Below are positions 16,781 through 25,363 of a stretch of 41,761 nt of DNA, piece by piece (position 1 is the first letter of the stretch; each line of letters begins with the position of its first letter). Source of the DNA: CALARM01 sp964431735 (lineage in GTDB: Bacteria > Vulcanimicrobiota > SpSt-956 > JAKJGF01). The position numbers and the translations under genes are program-made. Below the pieces are notes generated by a model. The model made no database searches and was not told where the DNA came from. It saw only the letters and a program-made list of their open reading frames with translations. The stretch is taken from positions 1-41,761 of the forward strand of contig CAYSLJ010000050.1 in assembly GCA_964431735.1 (NCBI GenBank), read 5' to 3'.

Positions 16781-16818
16781 GATTTTACGCCATTAAAAAT
16801 AAAAATTCCTATACTCTT
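16781..16818. repeat. TTTTACGCCAT dispersed repeat, copy 3
   Basis: About 38 bases from GATTTTACGCCATTAAAAAT to CTATACTC, closely similar to 1323-1358 and 12329-12369. Confidence 0.7.
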
Positions 16819-16820
16819 TA

Positions 16821-17190
16821 TAATATATTTCATAACTTATTAGAATTTAAGTGAATAGTGAGTGGTGAGTAGTGAGTAGAATATGGCAATGTCACTCACT
16901 ATTCACTACTCACTACTAACTCATTACCGCTCCAGATAAGTTCATACCCATTTCTAAAACCTGTCCCTGGCCGGACTCTTCCGGAAAATATATGATCCTG
17001 TTGTGTGGCAAACTGGTTTTACAGACTGTTAATATTTTGCGTCTATATAATTTATAACTCTCTTTTAATACGGCATATCTTTTCCTCCAGAGCCCGGCCA
17101 GGGACAGGAGCGTGTTCCATATTTTTTGGGTACCAATTTGCCTGTTACGATACTCATTAATTATGAATTGTTATGAAACTAACTATAATT
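16821..17190. repeat. TTTCATAAC palindromic element split by a foldback insertion
   Basis: The left half (16821-16925) has TATTTCATAACTTATTAGAA and GTGA heptads in inverted arrangement (16857-16917). The right half (17152-17190) has TTAATTATGAATTG then TTATGAAACTAACTATAATT. Joined together they match the intact copy at 5506-5632; the 225-bp foldback element sits exactly at the join. Confidence 0.75.
16926..17151. mobile_element. Foldback (MITE-like) element, copy A
   Basis: About 226 bp, no ORF. The outer ends are imperfect inverted repeats; an inner 19-bp inverted repeat CCTGTCCCTGGCCGGACTC (16960-16978)/17090-17108 has one mismatch that would be a G-U pair in a minus-strand RNA. An exact ACTCATTA flanks it on both sides (16919-16926, 17152-17159). 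A second copy lies at 41390-41621. Confidence 0.75.
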
Positions 17191-17210
17191 ATTTTCCCGG
17201 TTAAAGGTTT

Positions 17211-17747
17211 TTACTTCATGAAATTCTTGTTCTGACCTTTATATATTTCCCTTATTCTGAGAAACACTTTTTCATACAATCCACCTTTAAAATCCAGGAA
17301 TGTCCAGGGAAAAGATTTATAATGACCTTTTTCATACCAGAGGGTCATGTCGGCATAAATACCTTTTCCTGTATAAATCTTCTGGCCTCCGAATTTTGCA
17401 GAGGCCAGAACTATTTTATGATAATCCATATAACCCGGATCAAGGTTTATTCTCCTCTTACCGTTATTATGAGAAAGTTTTTTCTCCAGAAGATTGGCAG
17501 TTAATTTAATATCAGCTATAGTATCAGGTAAAATAAGATTTTCAAAGGAATAAAATATTCTTGAAATATCCGGGCCCATTTCATGTTTATAATAGTCTGT
17601 AAGATTAAAGGGGAAGAGCGGGCTTATATAATCAATTTTACCATAAAGTTCTTCAAGCTCTTTTTCTGCTTCTCCCAGGGATTTTTCGGAAGAAAATAAA
17701 ATACCGACAAATAGCTTTACAGGATTGACACAAGAAATTTCTGCCAT
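17211..17747 (-). CDS. DUF4416 family protein
   Basis: 178 aa, full length for DUF4416. Conserved features are KLFVGILFSS, the DYISPLFPFNLTDYY.HEMG block, KLTANLLEKK, the NLDPGYMD motif and the closing WTFLDF(K) region. The function of the family is not established; it is widespread in anaerobic and deep-branching bacteria. It begins 13 bases after the NAT-like gene, with AGGAAAGG before the ATG, so it is the last gene of a three-gene minus-strand unit. Confidence 0.9.
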   Translation of the reverse strand: MAEISCVNPVKLFVGILFSSEKSLGEAEKELEELYGKIDYISPLFPFNLTDYYKHEMGPDISRIFYSFENLILPDTIADIKLTANLLEKKLSHNNGKRRINLDPGYMDYHKIVLASAKFGGQKIYTGKGIYADMTLWYEKGHYKSFPWTFLDFKGGLYEKVFLRIREIYKGQNKNFMK

Positions 17748-17760
17748 ATTAACCTTTCCT

Positions 17761-18561
17761 TCAAATTTTACCCAGTATTTTCAGGGCTTTCCCTATCACT
17801 TCACCGGACATACCGAATCCGGAAGTAATATCCACCATTTCTCTGGCCTCTATATATTTTTTTATTCTATTACTGCATGTACTGTATTGAACATAATTAT
17901 CTCTTATATAAATATGTTCACCTTTAGAAGCTTTTGTTATTACCAGATAATTCATCATTTCAAATTCAAAAGACTTCCTCCATGCTTCAAAAAATATATC
18001 TTTTTTTACCTTCTCATTTTTCAATCTGTAACGAAATTTTTTTATTCCGTCCTTATTCAATGAATATACATCAAAGAATATGCCTTTAAAAACCGGTTCA
18101 ATCAAAATATCTGAGAAACCTGTCCTGTATGTTACTGCTACTTCTCTGGAAAGGAGTAAAGGAGTAAATATAAGATATCCGGGATCTGCGAGATAAATAT
18201 CATCTTTAAAGGTAACAATTATAGCAGTATGGGTATTTTCTCCATAGGTTCTGTCTGCAAGTATTAAATCAGACTGAAATCCGCATGTATCCAGGAGTAT
18301 TTTAAAGAGATTGACAAGAGAAAAACAGGTTCCTCCTGTGCCGGATTTAAGATAATCGGTTACCACTTCACCAGGGAGACGGAAATCTTCATAAAAATCG
18401 GGATTACTGTCACTCTTTATTATCTTTGTTGCATTTTCATACGGAATAAAGGAAAACTTATTCAGAAGATTTCCAAGAAAAGATATATCAGGCTCTTTTT
18501 TTACAATATTAAAATGGTGGAGGAGCAATTCCGCTCCTTTTAAATCATCTCCGGTCATCAT
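17761..18561 (-). CDS. Arylamine N-acetyltransferase (NAT)-like protein
   Basis: 266 aa from ATG 18561 (an in-frame TTG lies one codon upstream; ATG 18558 is also possible). The NAT catalytic triad is recognisable: Cys80 in GGTCFSLVNLF, His112 in NTHTAII and Asp127 in YLADPGY, with IPYENATKI ahead of it (numbers counted from the TTG). NATs transfer acetyl from acetyl-CoA to arylamines or act as amide synthases. The second half is divergent, so acceptor and even acyl donor are uncertain. It lies between an unknown 415-aa protein and DUF4416, spaced closely enough for an operon. No clear ribosome site, consistent with coupling. Confidence 0.8.
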   Translation of the reverse strand: MMTGDDLKGAELLLHHFNIVKKEPDISFLGNLLNKFSFIPYENATKIIKSDSNPDFYEDFRLPGEVVTDYLKSGTGGTCFSLVNLFKILLDTCGFQSDLILADRTYGENTHTAIIVTFKDDIYLADPGYLIFTPLLLSREVAVTYRTGFSDILIEPVFKGIFFDVYSLNKDGIKKFRYRLKNEKVKKDIFFEAWRKSFEFEMMNYLVITKASKGEHIYIRDNYVQYSTCSNRIKKYIEAREMVDITSGFGMSGEVIGKALKILGKI

Positions 18562-18581
18562 CAATAAGCCATTATTCTCTA

Positions 18582-19829
18582 TTATTTTTGCTCTGTTTCA
18601 GGGGTAAATTCAGAAAGATCCATATAATTTCTATCATCTGTCCCGGCAGGAGGGTTTCTCCACTGTTCCTTTTTCATCATTTTTTTGAGTTTACTGCCGA
18701 AATCGGCACCTGCTACATTTATCAATGTTTCCTGTCTGTCAGGGCCTTCAAGGAATAGAGAGCCAAAGGCTTCTGTAAGTACTACAGATTTAGATGTAAA
18801 ATCACTTCTCAGGAGTCCGTAAAGAGCTGCTCCGAAAAAATGATACCATCCGCCATATTTATCTCCAAGTGGTTTTGAGTCATTTCTGATATAGGATAAT
18901 TTTTTCTGCAGTGGATCTTTATCACGATCTTTCTGGTAGGGATTTTTTGCCAGCATATTTTCTGCTGTAAGTAGTGTGAGATATATGTCTCCTTTATTTA
19001 AAAGATAACTTTCTCTGAACACATCATGAAGCTGAACAGAGCCGTCACGATAGGACATTAATTTTTTCTCCAGTTCTCCTTCTTTACCTGTAACCATATA
19101 GCGGTTTGTATAGCCACAGGCCAGGAGAAGGAAAAATTTACTCCTCAGGAGTAAGGGAGCAGGAAATTCCTTGTAATCACCTTTTACAAAATCTTTAAGC
19201 CTGTCCCAGAAACCATAATATAAATATTTCTGAGCTTCTGGAGACCATTTATGTTCTTCTCCCATCGTCGGTTCTATTTCAGGATGTTCCTGAATGATCT
19301 CTATAATTTTATTTGTAAGAGCATCAGTTTTAATCGGCTTCTTATGCCCTATGGTAAAATCCTCTTTTACCTCTTCTACATTATCCTTATTTTTACATGT
19401 AAACTCATATAAAGCTTTTATTAATTTACGGGGTACCCGGTCCAACTCTCCGATGAGATAAGCATCACCTTTCGGATCAACCAGTTTATAGCCATCCTGT
19501 ACATATCTTTTCGTGTCAATTCTTGAAGATTTAATGAATGATTTGAATTCAAGCTCCGGAGACAGTGGTAGCTGTGCAATTGTACCGGCAGTTCCACCGG
19601 TAACATGTCCTGCAACAGCCAGAGGATTCGATGTATGCTGGTCAAAACAGAAATCAATATTATCAGACGGAATCACTGTATTAGAGGCTATATCTTTTTT
19701 ATTTACAGCATCCGTTTCTGCTATGGAAAAAACAGAAATATCTACTATATCTTTCGGTTCATCCGATTTTTTCTGTAATATCACAGGATATGTTAAACTC
19801 TTATTTAAGGAGAGGTTGTTTATTTTCAT
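18582..19829 (-). CDS. Unknown 415-aa protein
   Basis: I place the start at ATG 19829, which has GGGGGG six bases upstream; a TTG at 19847 would add six residues encoded by that ribosome site. No signal peptide or membrane segment. The N-terminal 100 residues are low in complexity and contain a Gly/Thr-rich stretch (GHVTGGTAGT). The rest is mixed alpha-helical with Trp/Tyr-rich patches such as KYLYYGFWDRL and DKYGGWYHFFGAALYG. No catalytic motif recognised. First gene of a unit with a NAT-like enzyme and DUF4416. Confidence 0.8.
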   Translation of the reverse strand: MKINNLSLNKSLTYPVILQKKSDEPKDIVDISVFSIAETDAVNKKDIASNTVIPSDNIDFCFDQHTSNPLAVAGHVTGGTAGTIAQLPLSPELEFKSFIKSSRIDTKRYVQDGYKLVDPKGDAYLIGELDRVPRKLIKALYEFTCKNKDNVEEVKEDFTIGHKKPIKTDALTNKIIEIIQEHPEIEPTMGEEHKWSPEAQKYLYYGFWDRLKDFVKGDYKEFPAPLLLRSKFFLLLACGYTNRYMVTGKEGELEKKLMSYRDGSVQLHDVFRESYLLNKGDIYLTLLTAENMLAKNPYQKDRDKDPLQKKLSYIRNDSKPLGDKYGGWYHFFGAALYGLLRSDFTSKSVVLTEAFGSLFLEGPDRQETLINVAGADFGSKLKKMMKKEQWRNPPAGTDDRNYMDLSEFTPETEQK

Positions 19830-19968
19830 TATAATTCCCCCCGGCAAAAGTAAAATAATTCATAGTCTCGTAGAAGCAAAATGATTATACTACAAAGCCA
19901 TTAAACTTTCCAGCTTTTTCAGGCTAAAAAGGTTAAATTTATGTTAACTTTTAGAACAATCATTTTTT

Positions 19969-20115
19969 GTAAGCGTTCAGCTATCAGCAGTAAGCAGTCA
20001 GCTTTTACAGGAATTACATAATAAATGTCGTTAAATTCTATTTTTCAGACTAATTTACATAATCAGGCTTTGTAAGTTTTAGCTGATAGCTGATAAATAA
20101 CCGCTGAACGCTTAC
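19969..20115. repeat. Inverted-repeat element with AGCTGAT heptads
   Basis: The ends are a perfect 13-bp inverted repeat GTAAGCGTTCAGC (19969-19981)/GCTGAACGCTTAC (20103-20115). Within it are GCTATCA/AGCTGAT-type words at 7-base spacing, again inverted. The right end supplies the stop codon of the adjacent kinase gene. The other 120 bases of the spacer (19830-19968) show nothing clear. Confidence 0.8.
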
Positions 20116-21521
20116 GAAACCTCATTATCTTTCATACTTATACACGGGCAACCTGTTCTTTTTTCCAGCAGATATTTCAGTTTATCCCATCCGATGATAT
20201 CTTTATTAAAGGTTATTTTCTTCCCGTCACCTTCAATTACATAATTATTATCGGCCATGCAAAAAGCGAATATGTCAATTTTATTCAAAAGAATTTCTAT
20301 TTTCTCAAATCTGCATTCATATATCAACTGAGATTCTGACAGGGTATAAATTCTGGAAAAATTCTGACTATCAACGGCTACTATAATCAGTATAACGATT
20401 AACCCCAGCAAAACAGTAATCATAAAAACCTGGGGATTATTCAACAATCTCATAGCAAACAAAAAATATAATGTCCATAGAATAAGTAACACAACACTTC
20501 TCCCGGAAAGACCATTCAGGTTTTTATGCATAAAGACCTGGTCTTCTGTCTCTGCCACTGTAGATTTTTTTTTCTTTTTCCTCCATGAGGTCTTTTTATC
20601 CTTCATAACGGAGCGAACTATGTCCTTTTTATTTATACCGGCGTATTTTTTCTCTTCACAATAAATCTCAAGAGAAAATTTCTTAAGAGGCGACATATTT
20701 CTATATAAAGGGTCCGGTGATATTCTTCTGTAATAGTTCTCTTTAAGTCTGTTATGAAATTCCAGAGGACTGTATCTTTCTTCAGGTTTCAGAGCAGTTG
20801 CCATACGTATTAAATCACACAGAACTTCAGAAACAGGAGGATTAAATTTAAAAGAAAATTTTAAAGGATTAAGAGCAGGATCTTCAAGACTGAGCAGTTC
20901 ATGCATTGTTACTCCCAGAGCAAAAACATCTGATTTAGCCTCACTTTTTCCACTATACTGCTCCGGAGGAGCATAACCGGGTGAACCGAGTCTGAGTGTA
21001 TCATCCCTGTGGGAGGAATATTCCCTTGCTATGGTAAAATCAATAAATTTCACCTCTCCATTACGGGTAATTATTATATTTAAAGGCTTTATATCTCTTA
21101 ATAGAACAGGCTTTTCTCTGAGAGAAAGATATATGAGCAGTTCGCTTATTTTAAGGGCTATCTCCAGAACTACATCAGCAGAGAAAGGCTTCTTTATTCT
21201 GTTCATAATATCAGAAAGATTTTCACCTGAAATAAATTCCACTGCTATAAAATGCCTGTTATGTTCTTGAAAATAATCATAAGCTTTCGGAAGCACAGGA
21301 TGGGCAAGAACAGATAGTAATTCATATTCTCTTTTAAACATTTTTATATAACTGGCCTGAATCGAAGGATCGTCATGAGTGGCATGAAGTTCTTTCAGAG
21401 CAAATACTTCTTTACCTCTTTCTGCCAGATAAACATTACACTGGCCTCCTCTGCCGATTTTTTTTATAATTTTATAGGGAGCATTTTTTAATTTATATCC
21501 GGGAACAATAATATTATTCAT
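20112..21521 (-). CDS. Membrane-associated Ser/Thr kinase with altered catalytic motifs
   Basis: 469 aa from ATG 21521, which has AGG six bases upstream and follows the preceding stop by 13 bases; an earlier ATG (21572) would overlap the upstream gene and add an out-of-character basic tail. Kinase domain about 16-265: Gly loop GRGGQC, Lys43 in ALKEL, catalytic loop LRDIKPLN (His replaced by Leu141, Asp143 kept) and DFT instead of DFG (161-163). The activation segment has GSPGYAPPEQ. A basic stretch (KKKKK near 315) leads to two membrane helices (342-359, 365-383), so both the kinase and the C-terminal PH-like segment are probably cytosolic. Probably active but atypical. The stop codon lies in a repeat. 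Confidence 0.87.
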   Translation of the reverse strand: MNNIIVPGYKLKNAPYKIIKKIGRGGQCNVYLAERGKEVFALKELHATHDDPSIQASYIKMFKREYELLSVLAHPVLPKAYDYFQEHNRHFIAVEFISGENLSDIMNRIKKPFSADVVLEIALKISELLIYLSLREKPVLLRDIKPLNIIITRNGEVKFIDFTIAREYSSHRDDTLRLGSPGYAPPEQYSGKSEAKSDVFALGVTMHELLSLEDPALNPLKFSFKFNPPVSEVLCDLIRMATALKPEERYSPLEFHNRLKENYYRRISPDPLYRNMSPLKKFSLEIYCEEKKYAGINKKDIVRSVMKDKKTSWRKKKKKSTVAETEDQVFMHKNLNGLSGRSVVLLILWTLYFLFAMRLLNNPQVFMITVLLGLIVILIIVAVDSQNFSRIYTLSESQLIYECRFEKIEILLNKIDIFAFCMADNNYVIEGDGKKITFNKDIIGWDKLKYLLEKRTGCPCISMKDNEVS

Positions 21522-21534
21522 AAAAACCTGGAAA

Positions 21535-22461
21535 TCACTTTTTACAGGTCTTCCACGTCTTCCCTCCGTCATGAGTAATGACTATTGTGCTGGCTGCACC
21601 TATGGCGAAACCAGTCATAGTATCAGAAAAGGATATTGTATTGAGATGGGCTTTAGTTCCGCTTTTCAGAGCAATCCATTTGTATCCTCCGTCTTCCGTT
21701 TGATATATTGCTCCATTACAGCCCACAAGCCATCCCATGAAAGGATTCATAAAAAATATAGCTCTGAAGGTTTCCGGCAGATTAGTTTCACTTTTACGCC
21801 ATTCCTTTCCTCCGTCTGAAGTACGCCAGACCGTACCGTTATCAGAAACTCCCCACCCCAGATCTGCAGTCAGAAAAAATCCCGGACAGATAGAGCAGCC
21901 GGTACTGTTCTCACAAATGTTCCAGTTAATTCCTCCGTCCTGTGTTCTTAAAATACAACCTTTACTGCCTATAATTATTCCATTTTTGCTATCATCCATT
22001 CTCAGATAGAGGAAATCTTCCGTTATATAACCTATTTTCTTCGGCTGCCATGTTTTCCCTCCGTCTTCTGTCATAACCAGAGTACCTAACTGTCCTATAG
22101 CCCAGCCAATTTTTGTGTCTATAAAACGTACTCTCGTTAAATTCCCCTTTGTCCGGCTTACCTGGACTTTCCAGTTTTTTCCTCCGTCAGATGTGTGTAA
22201 AATCATGCCTTTATTTCCCACTGCCCAGCCATGTTTTAAATCTACAAAATGAACTCCTCTGAGACTGTTATCTTCTGCAAGACCGCTTTTTTGGACATTC
22301 CATTTCACGCCTCCGTCATTTGTATGAAGTATCTTTCCGCAATCTCCTACAATCCACCAGTTTTTGTTATCCAGAGAACAGAGACCGTTCAGATCGGCTC
22401 CGTAACAGTTTCCTGCAAAAATAAAGAACAGTAAAGACAGGGTAAATAAATATTTATACAT
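21535..22461 (-). CDS. Exported YCF48-like beta-propeller protein
   Basis: 308 aa. Signal peptide (hydrophobic 5-17, cleavage near CYGA), then seven repeats of about 40 residues with the YCF48/BNR signature GWAVGxxGxIxxTxDGGxxW. In cyanobacteria and plants YCF48/HCF136 assists photosystem II assembly, but homologues are common in non-phototrophs as extracytoplasmic propellers of unknown role; no photosynthesis gene is here. RBS AAGGAGG. The membrane kinase follows 13 bases later, suggesting propeller and kinase work together, the propeller outside and the kinase inside (inference). Confidence 0.88.
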   Translation of the reverse strand: MYKYLFTLSLLFFIFAGNCYGADLNGLCSLDNKNWWIVGDCGKILHTNDGGVKWNVQKSGLAEDNSLRGVHFVDLKHGWAVGNKGMILHTSDGGKNWKVQVSRTKGNLTRVRFIDTKIGWAIGQLGTLVMTEDGGKTWQPKKIGYITEDFLYLRMDDSKNGIIIGSKGCILRTQDGGINWNICENSTGCSICPGFFLTADLGWGVSDNGTVWRTSDGGKEWRKSETNLPETFRAIFFMNPFMGWLVGCNGAIYQTEDGGYKWIALKSGTKAHLNTISFSDTMTGFAIGAASTIVITHDGGKTWKTCKK

Positions 22462-22487
22462 ATGGGGCCTCCTTGTTGATCAGTTAT

Positions 22488-22517
22488 CGTGACGCGTGAC
22501 GCGTGACGCGTGACGCG
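22488..22517. repeat. CGTGACG heptad array
   Basis: Four exact CGTGACG units plus two bases, upstream of the YCF48-like gene and downstream of tnpB. Confidence 0.92.
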
Positions 22518-22577
22518 AAGATTACCTGTATAATTTTATAAAATAAACTTATTAGGTTAAATAATTTAATAAAGATA

Positions 22578-23855
22578 TTAAAATATATTATTAATTTTAA
22601 CAAAATTTATTAAATTACCTTTATTAGATTGCCGACATGATGGAACCAATCTAACTGGATGTAACCCCACACCCTCTATTCCCTCTTCTAATGAAAATTC
22701 GGGAATTACTTTTCTCATACAATTGTATGAACCATTACAATCTGCATTGATTAAAACACCGTCTTTTGTCCTGTATAAACCACGACAAATCCTTCTGCCG
22801 GAAAAAATATATTTATCTCTATTCTCAGGTTTATACTCAGGAATATCATCAGAGTCAAGAAAACTTGCTTTAGAAGTATAGCTCTCATTAACTATTTTAA
22901 CATTGATACCACATTCTTCTGATTTATACTTTATCTGGTCTATCAATTTCTTAAAAGGTATGGAAACAAATTTCTGATTGTTCACTTTACCGATGGAAAC
23001 CTTCTGTTTCCAGCCGGGATTATTACCTATTATTATTGTATCTATGGAGTTTTCTTTACAGTAATCAATGATAAACCTGCTGGATTTATGAAGATAATCT
23101 TCTATTTTTCTGTTTCTTTTCTCTGTCAGAGATTTTATTCTTCTGCTCGTACCTCTGTCTCCTACAAAAGACATAAGTCTACCTTTTTCCCTGTTATAAT
23201 ATTGATTTATGGACTTTATAATCTTACCCTCTATAACAATCGGTTTTAAACCCATGTTATTTACTATGGTTGCAAGATTGTTAACACCTAAATCAATTGA
23301 GATGGCTTTATTTATATCAGGGAATTCTTCTCCTATTTCTATTTCATATACTATCTCTATTATGTAACAGTTACCTTTCGGTACAATCCTTACCTGTGAT
23401 AAATTATCTTTTAATACCGTTTTTATTTTTTCAGAAGATTTAGGAAATCTTATAAAACCATCTTTTATAACACATTGCTGGTTTGTAAATATAGCTATAT
23501 GCCTGCCCTGTTTCTTTTTGTATTTTGGTAATCGAGGCCTCCCCGTATATTTAGAGGGATTTTCTTTGTAGTCATTATGGGAAGCAAAAAAAGATTGCCA
23601 GTCCCGATCCAGCAATAGCAGAGTCTGTTGCGATGTCTGAGCAGGTAATGCACGGTAATCTATCTGGTCAGTCTCTTTTAATAACCTGTCTAACTCATAA
23701 AATCCTGTAAACTTCTTATTAAATATATATTCCTGTCTTATCAGATAATTCGCATAGTTATATAAATTTTTACTTTTAAAACATATGCCATCACAATAAG
23801 TATATAATTCATTTGAGGCTTTTATTAAATGTCTTTCTACTCTTTTTACTATCAT
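22578..23855 (-). CDS. tnpB: TnpB, IS200/IS605 (IS1341-type) RNA-guided nuclease
   Basis: 425 aa. OrfB N-terminal and RuvC-like domains: Asp188 in SIDLGVNN is the first catalytic residue and Asp372 in INADCNG the last. The usual RuvC-II Glu position reads GNNPGW (277-281), so that Glu is missing; Glu324 in NESYTSK may replace it. The typical zinc-ribbon CxxC pairs are absent. KYKKKQGRH, FVSIPF, YTSKASFLD, FSGRRICRGLY and the C-terminal NGSYNCMRK are family motifs. TnpB proteins use a 3'-derived omega RNA to cut DNA and help keep IS200/IS605 elements. No tnpA is present, so this is a solitary copy. The frame is intact. RBS GAGG 9-10 bases upstream. Confidence 0.93.
   Translation of the reverse strand: MIVKRVERHLIKASNELYTYCDGICFKSKNLYNYANYLIRQEYIFNKKFTGFYELDRLLKETDQIDYRALPAQTSQQTLLLLDRDWQSFFASHNDYKENPSKYTGRPRLPKYKKKQGRHIAIFTNQQCVIKDGFIRFPKSSEKIKTVLKDNLSQVRIVPKGNCYIIEIVYEIEIGEEFPDINKAISIDLGVNNLATIVNNMGLKPIVIEGKIIKSINQYYNREKGRLMSFVGDRGTSRRIKSLTEKRNRKIEDYLHKSSRFIIDYCKENSIDTIIIGNNPGWKQKVSIGKVNNQKFVSIPFKKLIDQIKYKSEECGINVKIVNESYTSKASFLDSDDIPEYKPENRDKYIFSGRRICRGLYRTKDGVLINADCNGSYNCMRKVIPEFSLEEGIEGVGLHPVRLVPSCRQSNKGNLINFVKINNIF
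22624..22654 (-). other. Hairpin in the 3' end of tnpB, possible omega RNA part
   Basis: An 8-bp perfect inverted repeat TTAGATTG/CAATCTAA with a 15-base loop inside the last codons of tnpB. Omega RNAs overlap this region in related elements; the assignment is inference. Confidence 0.35.
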
Positions 23856-24170
23856 TTAAGTCATCCTCTTTTATTATATTTTATTTTAAAGTATAATAAA
23901 TACAGGAACTATATCTATTATAACAGAAAAAGTAAATCAAAATATCACTTTTTATAAAATTGTTAATTTACAGGGTGAAAAATATTACATTTTAGATAAG
24001 TTAATAAATATAATTTGTTAAAAATTTATATATTTATTCTCTTTATTTAAAATATTTACGACTATATAATAGACATAAAATTACAAAATATCAATAAGGA
24101 AAAAGAAAATTATCGAAGGTATAGAAAATTTTATAGAGAAAATTATATGGAGTAGTGAAGGGTGGAGAGC
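23856..24170. other. AT-rich spacer upstream of tnpB
   Basis: 315 very AT-rich bases without a gene. It probably holds the left end of the tnpB element and its promoter; I could not fix the element boundary, and no clear -35/-10 pair with proper spacing stands out. Confidence 0.45.
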
Positions 24171-24176
24171 GGGTAG

Positions 24177-24195
24177 GGGCGAACTGTGTTCGCCC
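24177..24195. repeat. GGGGCG palindrome
   Basis: GGGCGAAC (24177-24184), loop TGT, GTTCGCCC (24188-24195), preceded by GTAG. The same palindrome type occurs at 5016-5047 and 40259-40281, and a half copy followed by the same GGTAC lies in inverted orientation near 29885-29905. Confidence 0.75.
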
Positions 24196-24210
24196 GGTAC
24201 ATGTGAAAAC

Positions 24211-24277
24211 ACGCATCACGCATCACGCATTACGCATCACGAACCACCCGTCACGCGTTACGCGTCACGCGTCACGA
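24211..24277. repeat. Nine-unit heptad array, ACGCATC/ACGCGTC
   Basis: Nine units in exact 7-base register, ending 23 bases before the ankyrin gene. Read on the minus strand, the unit order nearly equals that of 28731-28800 on the plus strand, so the two arrays are inverted copies of one block. Confidence 0.92.
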
Positions 24278-24299
24278 TAACTAAACAGGAGGTAAAAAA

Positions 24300-25355
24300 A
24301 TGAAAACAAACATCTTTTCGGCTATTTTAGCAGTGGCCCTTTGTTTTATTTCCTTACAAATGGCAGGAGCTTATGATATTTTTGATGCAATAAGCAAAAA
24401 AAATATCTCTGAAGTCAAAGATTTTATAGAGAAAAATCCGGAACTTATTAAAAGTAAAAACAGTGAAGGTTTAACTATGGTTCAATGTGCGGCAAAAAGC
24501 GGGTCTGTTGAGATTGTAAAATTTCTGCAGTCAAAAGGAGCAAATATTAAAGATATTAATGATAAGGGATGGAGCCTTATACATTTTGCTTCCACAGGGG
24601 GATCGACTGACATGGTAAAATTCCTCATATCGGAAGGTCTGGATATAAAAGGAATAACAAAAGACGGAGCCTGTGCCATCCATATTTCGTCACAGGCAGG
24701 AGCAAAAGATCTGACAGATTTTCTCATCTCAAAAGGGATGAGTGTCAAATCGAAGGATTCCTGCGGAAGAACACCGTTACATTATGCCGTTAAAAGCGGT
24801 TCGATGGAAACAATAACATTTCTTGTATCTAAAGGATCTGATATAAAAGCAAAGGATAACTACGGCTGCACTCCTTTACACGGTGCATCGGAAGCAGCCA
24901 ATCTGGAGGCTGTGAAATTTTTAATATCAAAAGGGGCAGGCATAAATGACAGGGCCAGTAACGGTTGTACCCCTCTTCATTATGGAATAGCTTCTTTTTT
25001 GATAAATAATAAAATTGAACTGGAAGAATCTTTAATATCTGCCGGTGCCGATGTAAATGCCACAGATAATGACGGTATGACCCCTCTCCATTATGCAGTT
25101 AAAACCGGCTCAAAAACTCTGGTATCACTTCTTGTAGAGAGAGGAGCATACATTAACAATAAAGACAATAAAGGGCTTACACCACTGCACTGGTCAGCAA
25201 AGACAGGCGGGAAAGATGTGGTACAATTTTTAATATCGAGAGGTGCTGAGATTAATGCAGTTGATAACACTGGAACAACTGCCCTTCAGATGGCAAAAGA
25301 CCGGGGACATAAGGATGTAGTGAATGTATTGCTTGCAAACGGAGCAAAGGAATAA
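24300..25355 (+). CDS. Exported ankyrin-repeat protein
   Basis: 351 aa. Signal peptide to about residue 24 (ends AGAYD), then roughly nine ankyrin repeats of 33 residues with the pattern (D)xxGxTPLHxAxxxGxxxxVxxLxxxGAxIxxKD. The first repeats are less canonical (TMVQCAAKSG, WSLIHFASTGG). No other domain. Ankyrin arrays mediate protein binding; in bacteria exported ones are periplasmic partners or secreted effectors, and this sequence does not decide. Strong RBS AGGAGG. Followed by a 14-bp hairpin before the convergent aconitase-family operon. Confidence 0.92.
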   Translation: MKTNIFSAILAVALCFISLQMAGAYDIFDAISKKNISEVKDFIEKNPELIKSKNSEGLTMVQCAAKSGSVEIVKFLQSKGANIKDINDKGWSLIHFASTGGSTDMVKFLISEGLDIKGITKDGACAIHISSQAGAKDLTDFLISKGMSVKSKDSCGRTPLHYAVKSGSMETITFLVSKGSDIKAKDNYGCTPLHGASEAANLEAVKFLISKGAGINDRASNGCTPLHYGIASFLINNKIELEESLISAGADVNATDNDGMTPLHYAVKTGSKTLVSLLVERGAYINNKDNKGLTPLHWSAKTGGKDVVQFLISRGAEINAVDNTGTTALQMAKDRGHKDVVNVLLANGAKE

Positions 25356-25363
25356 TAGTGAAC

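Noticed and set aside
21522..21572. Upstream start for the membrane kinase
   Set aside because: It overlaps the YCF48-like gene, reads its repeat DNA in another frame, and the start at 21521 has better spacing.
21535..22461. Photosystem II assembly factor
   Set aside because: The repeat type fits YCF48, but no photosynthesis gene is present and such propellers are common in non-phototrophs.
24211..24277. CRISPR array
   Set aside because: Units are 7 bases without spacers and no cas gene is present.
22462..24299. Exact ends of a tnpB transposon
   Set aside because: No matching left and right ends or target site could be fixed by eye.
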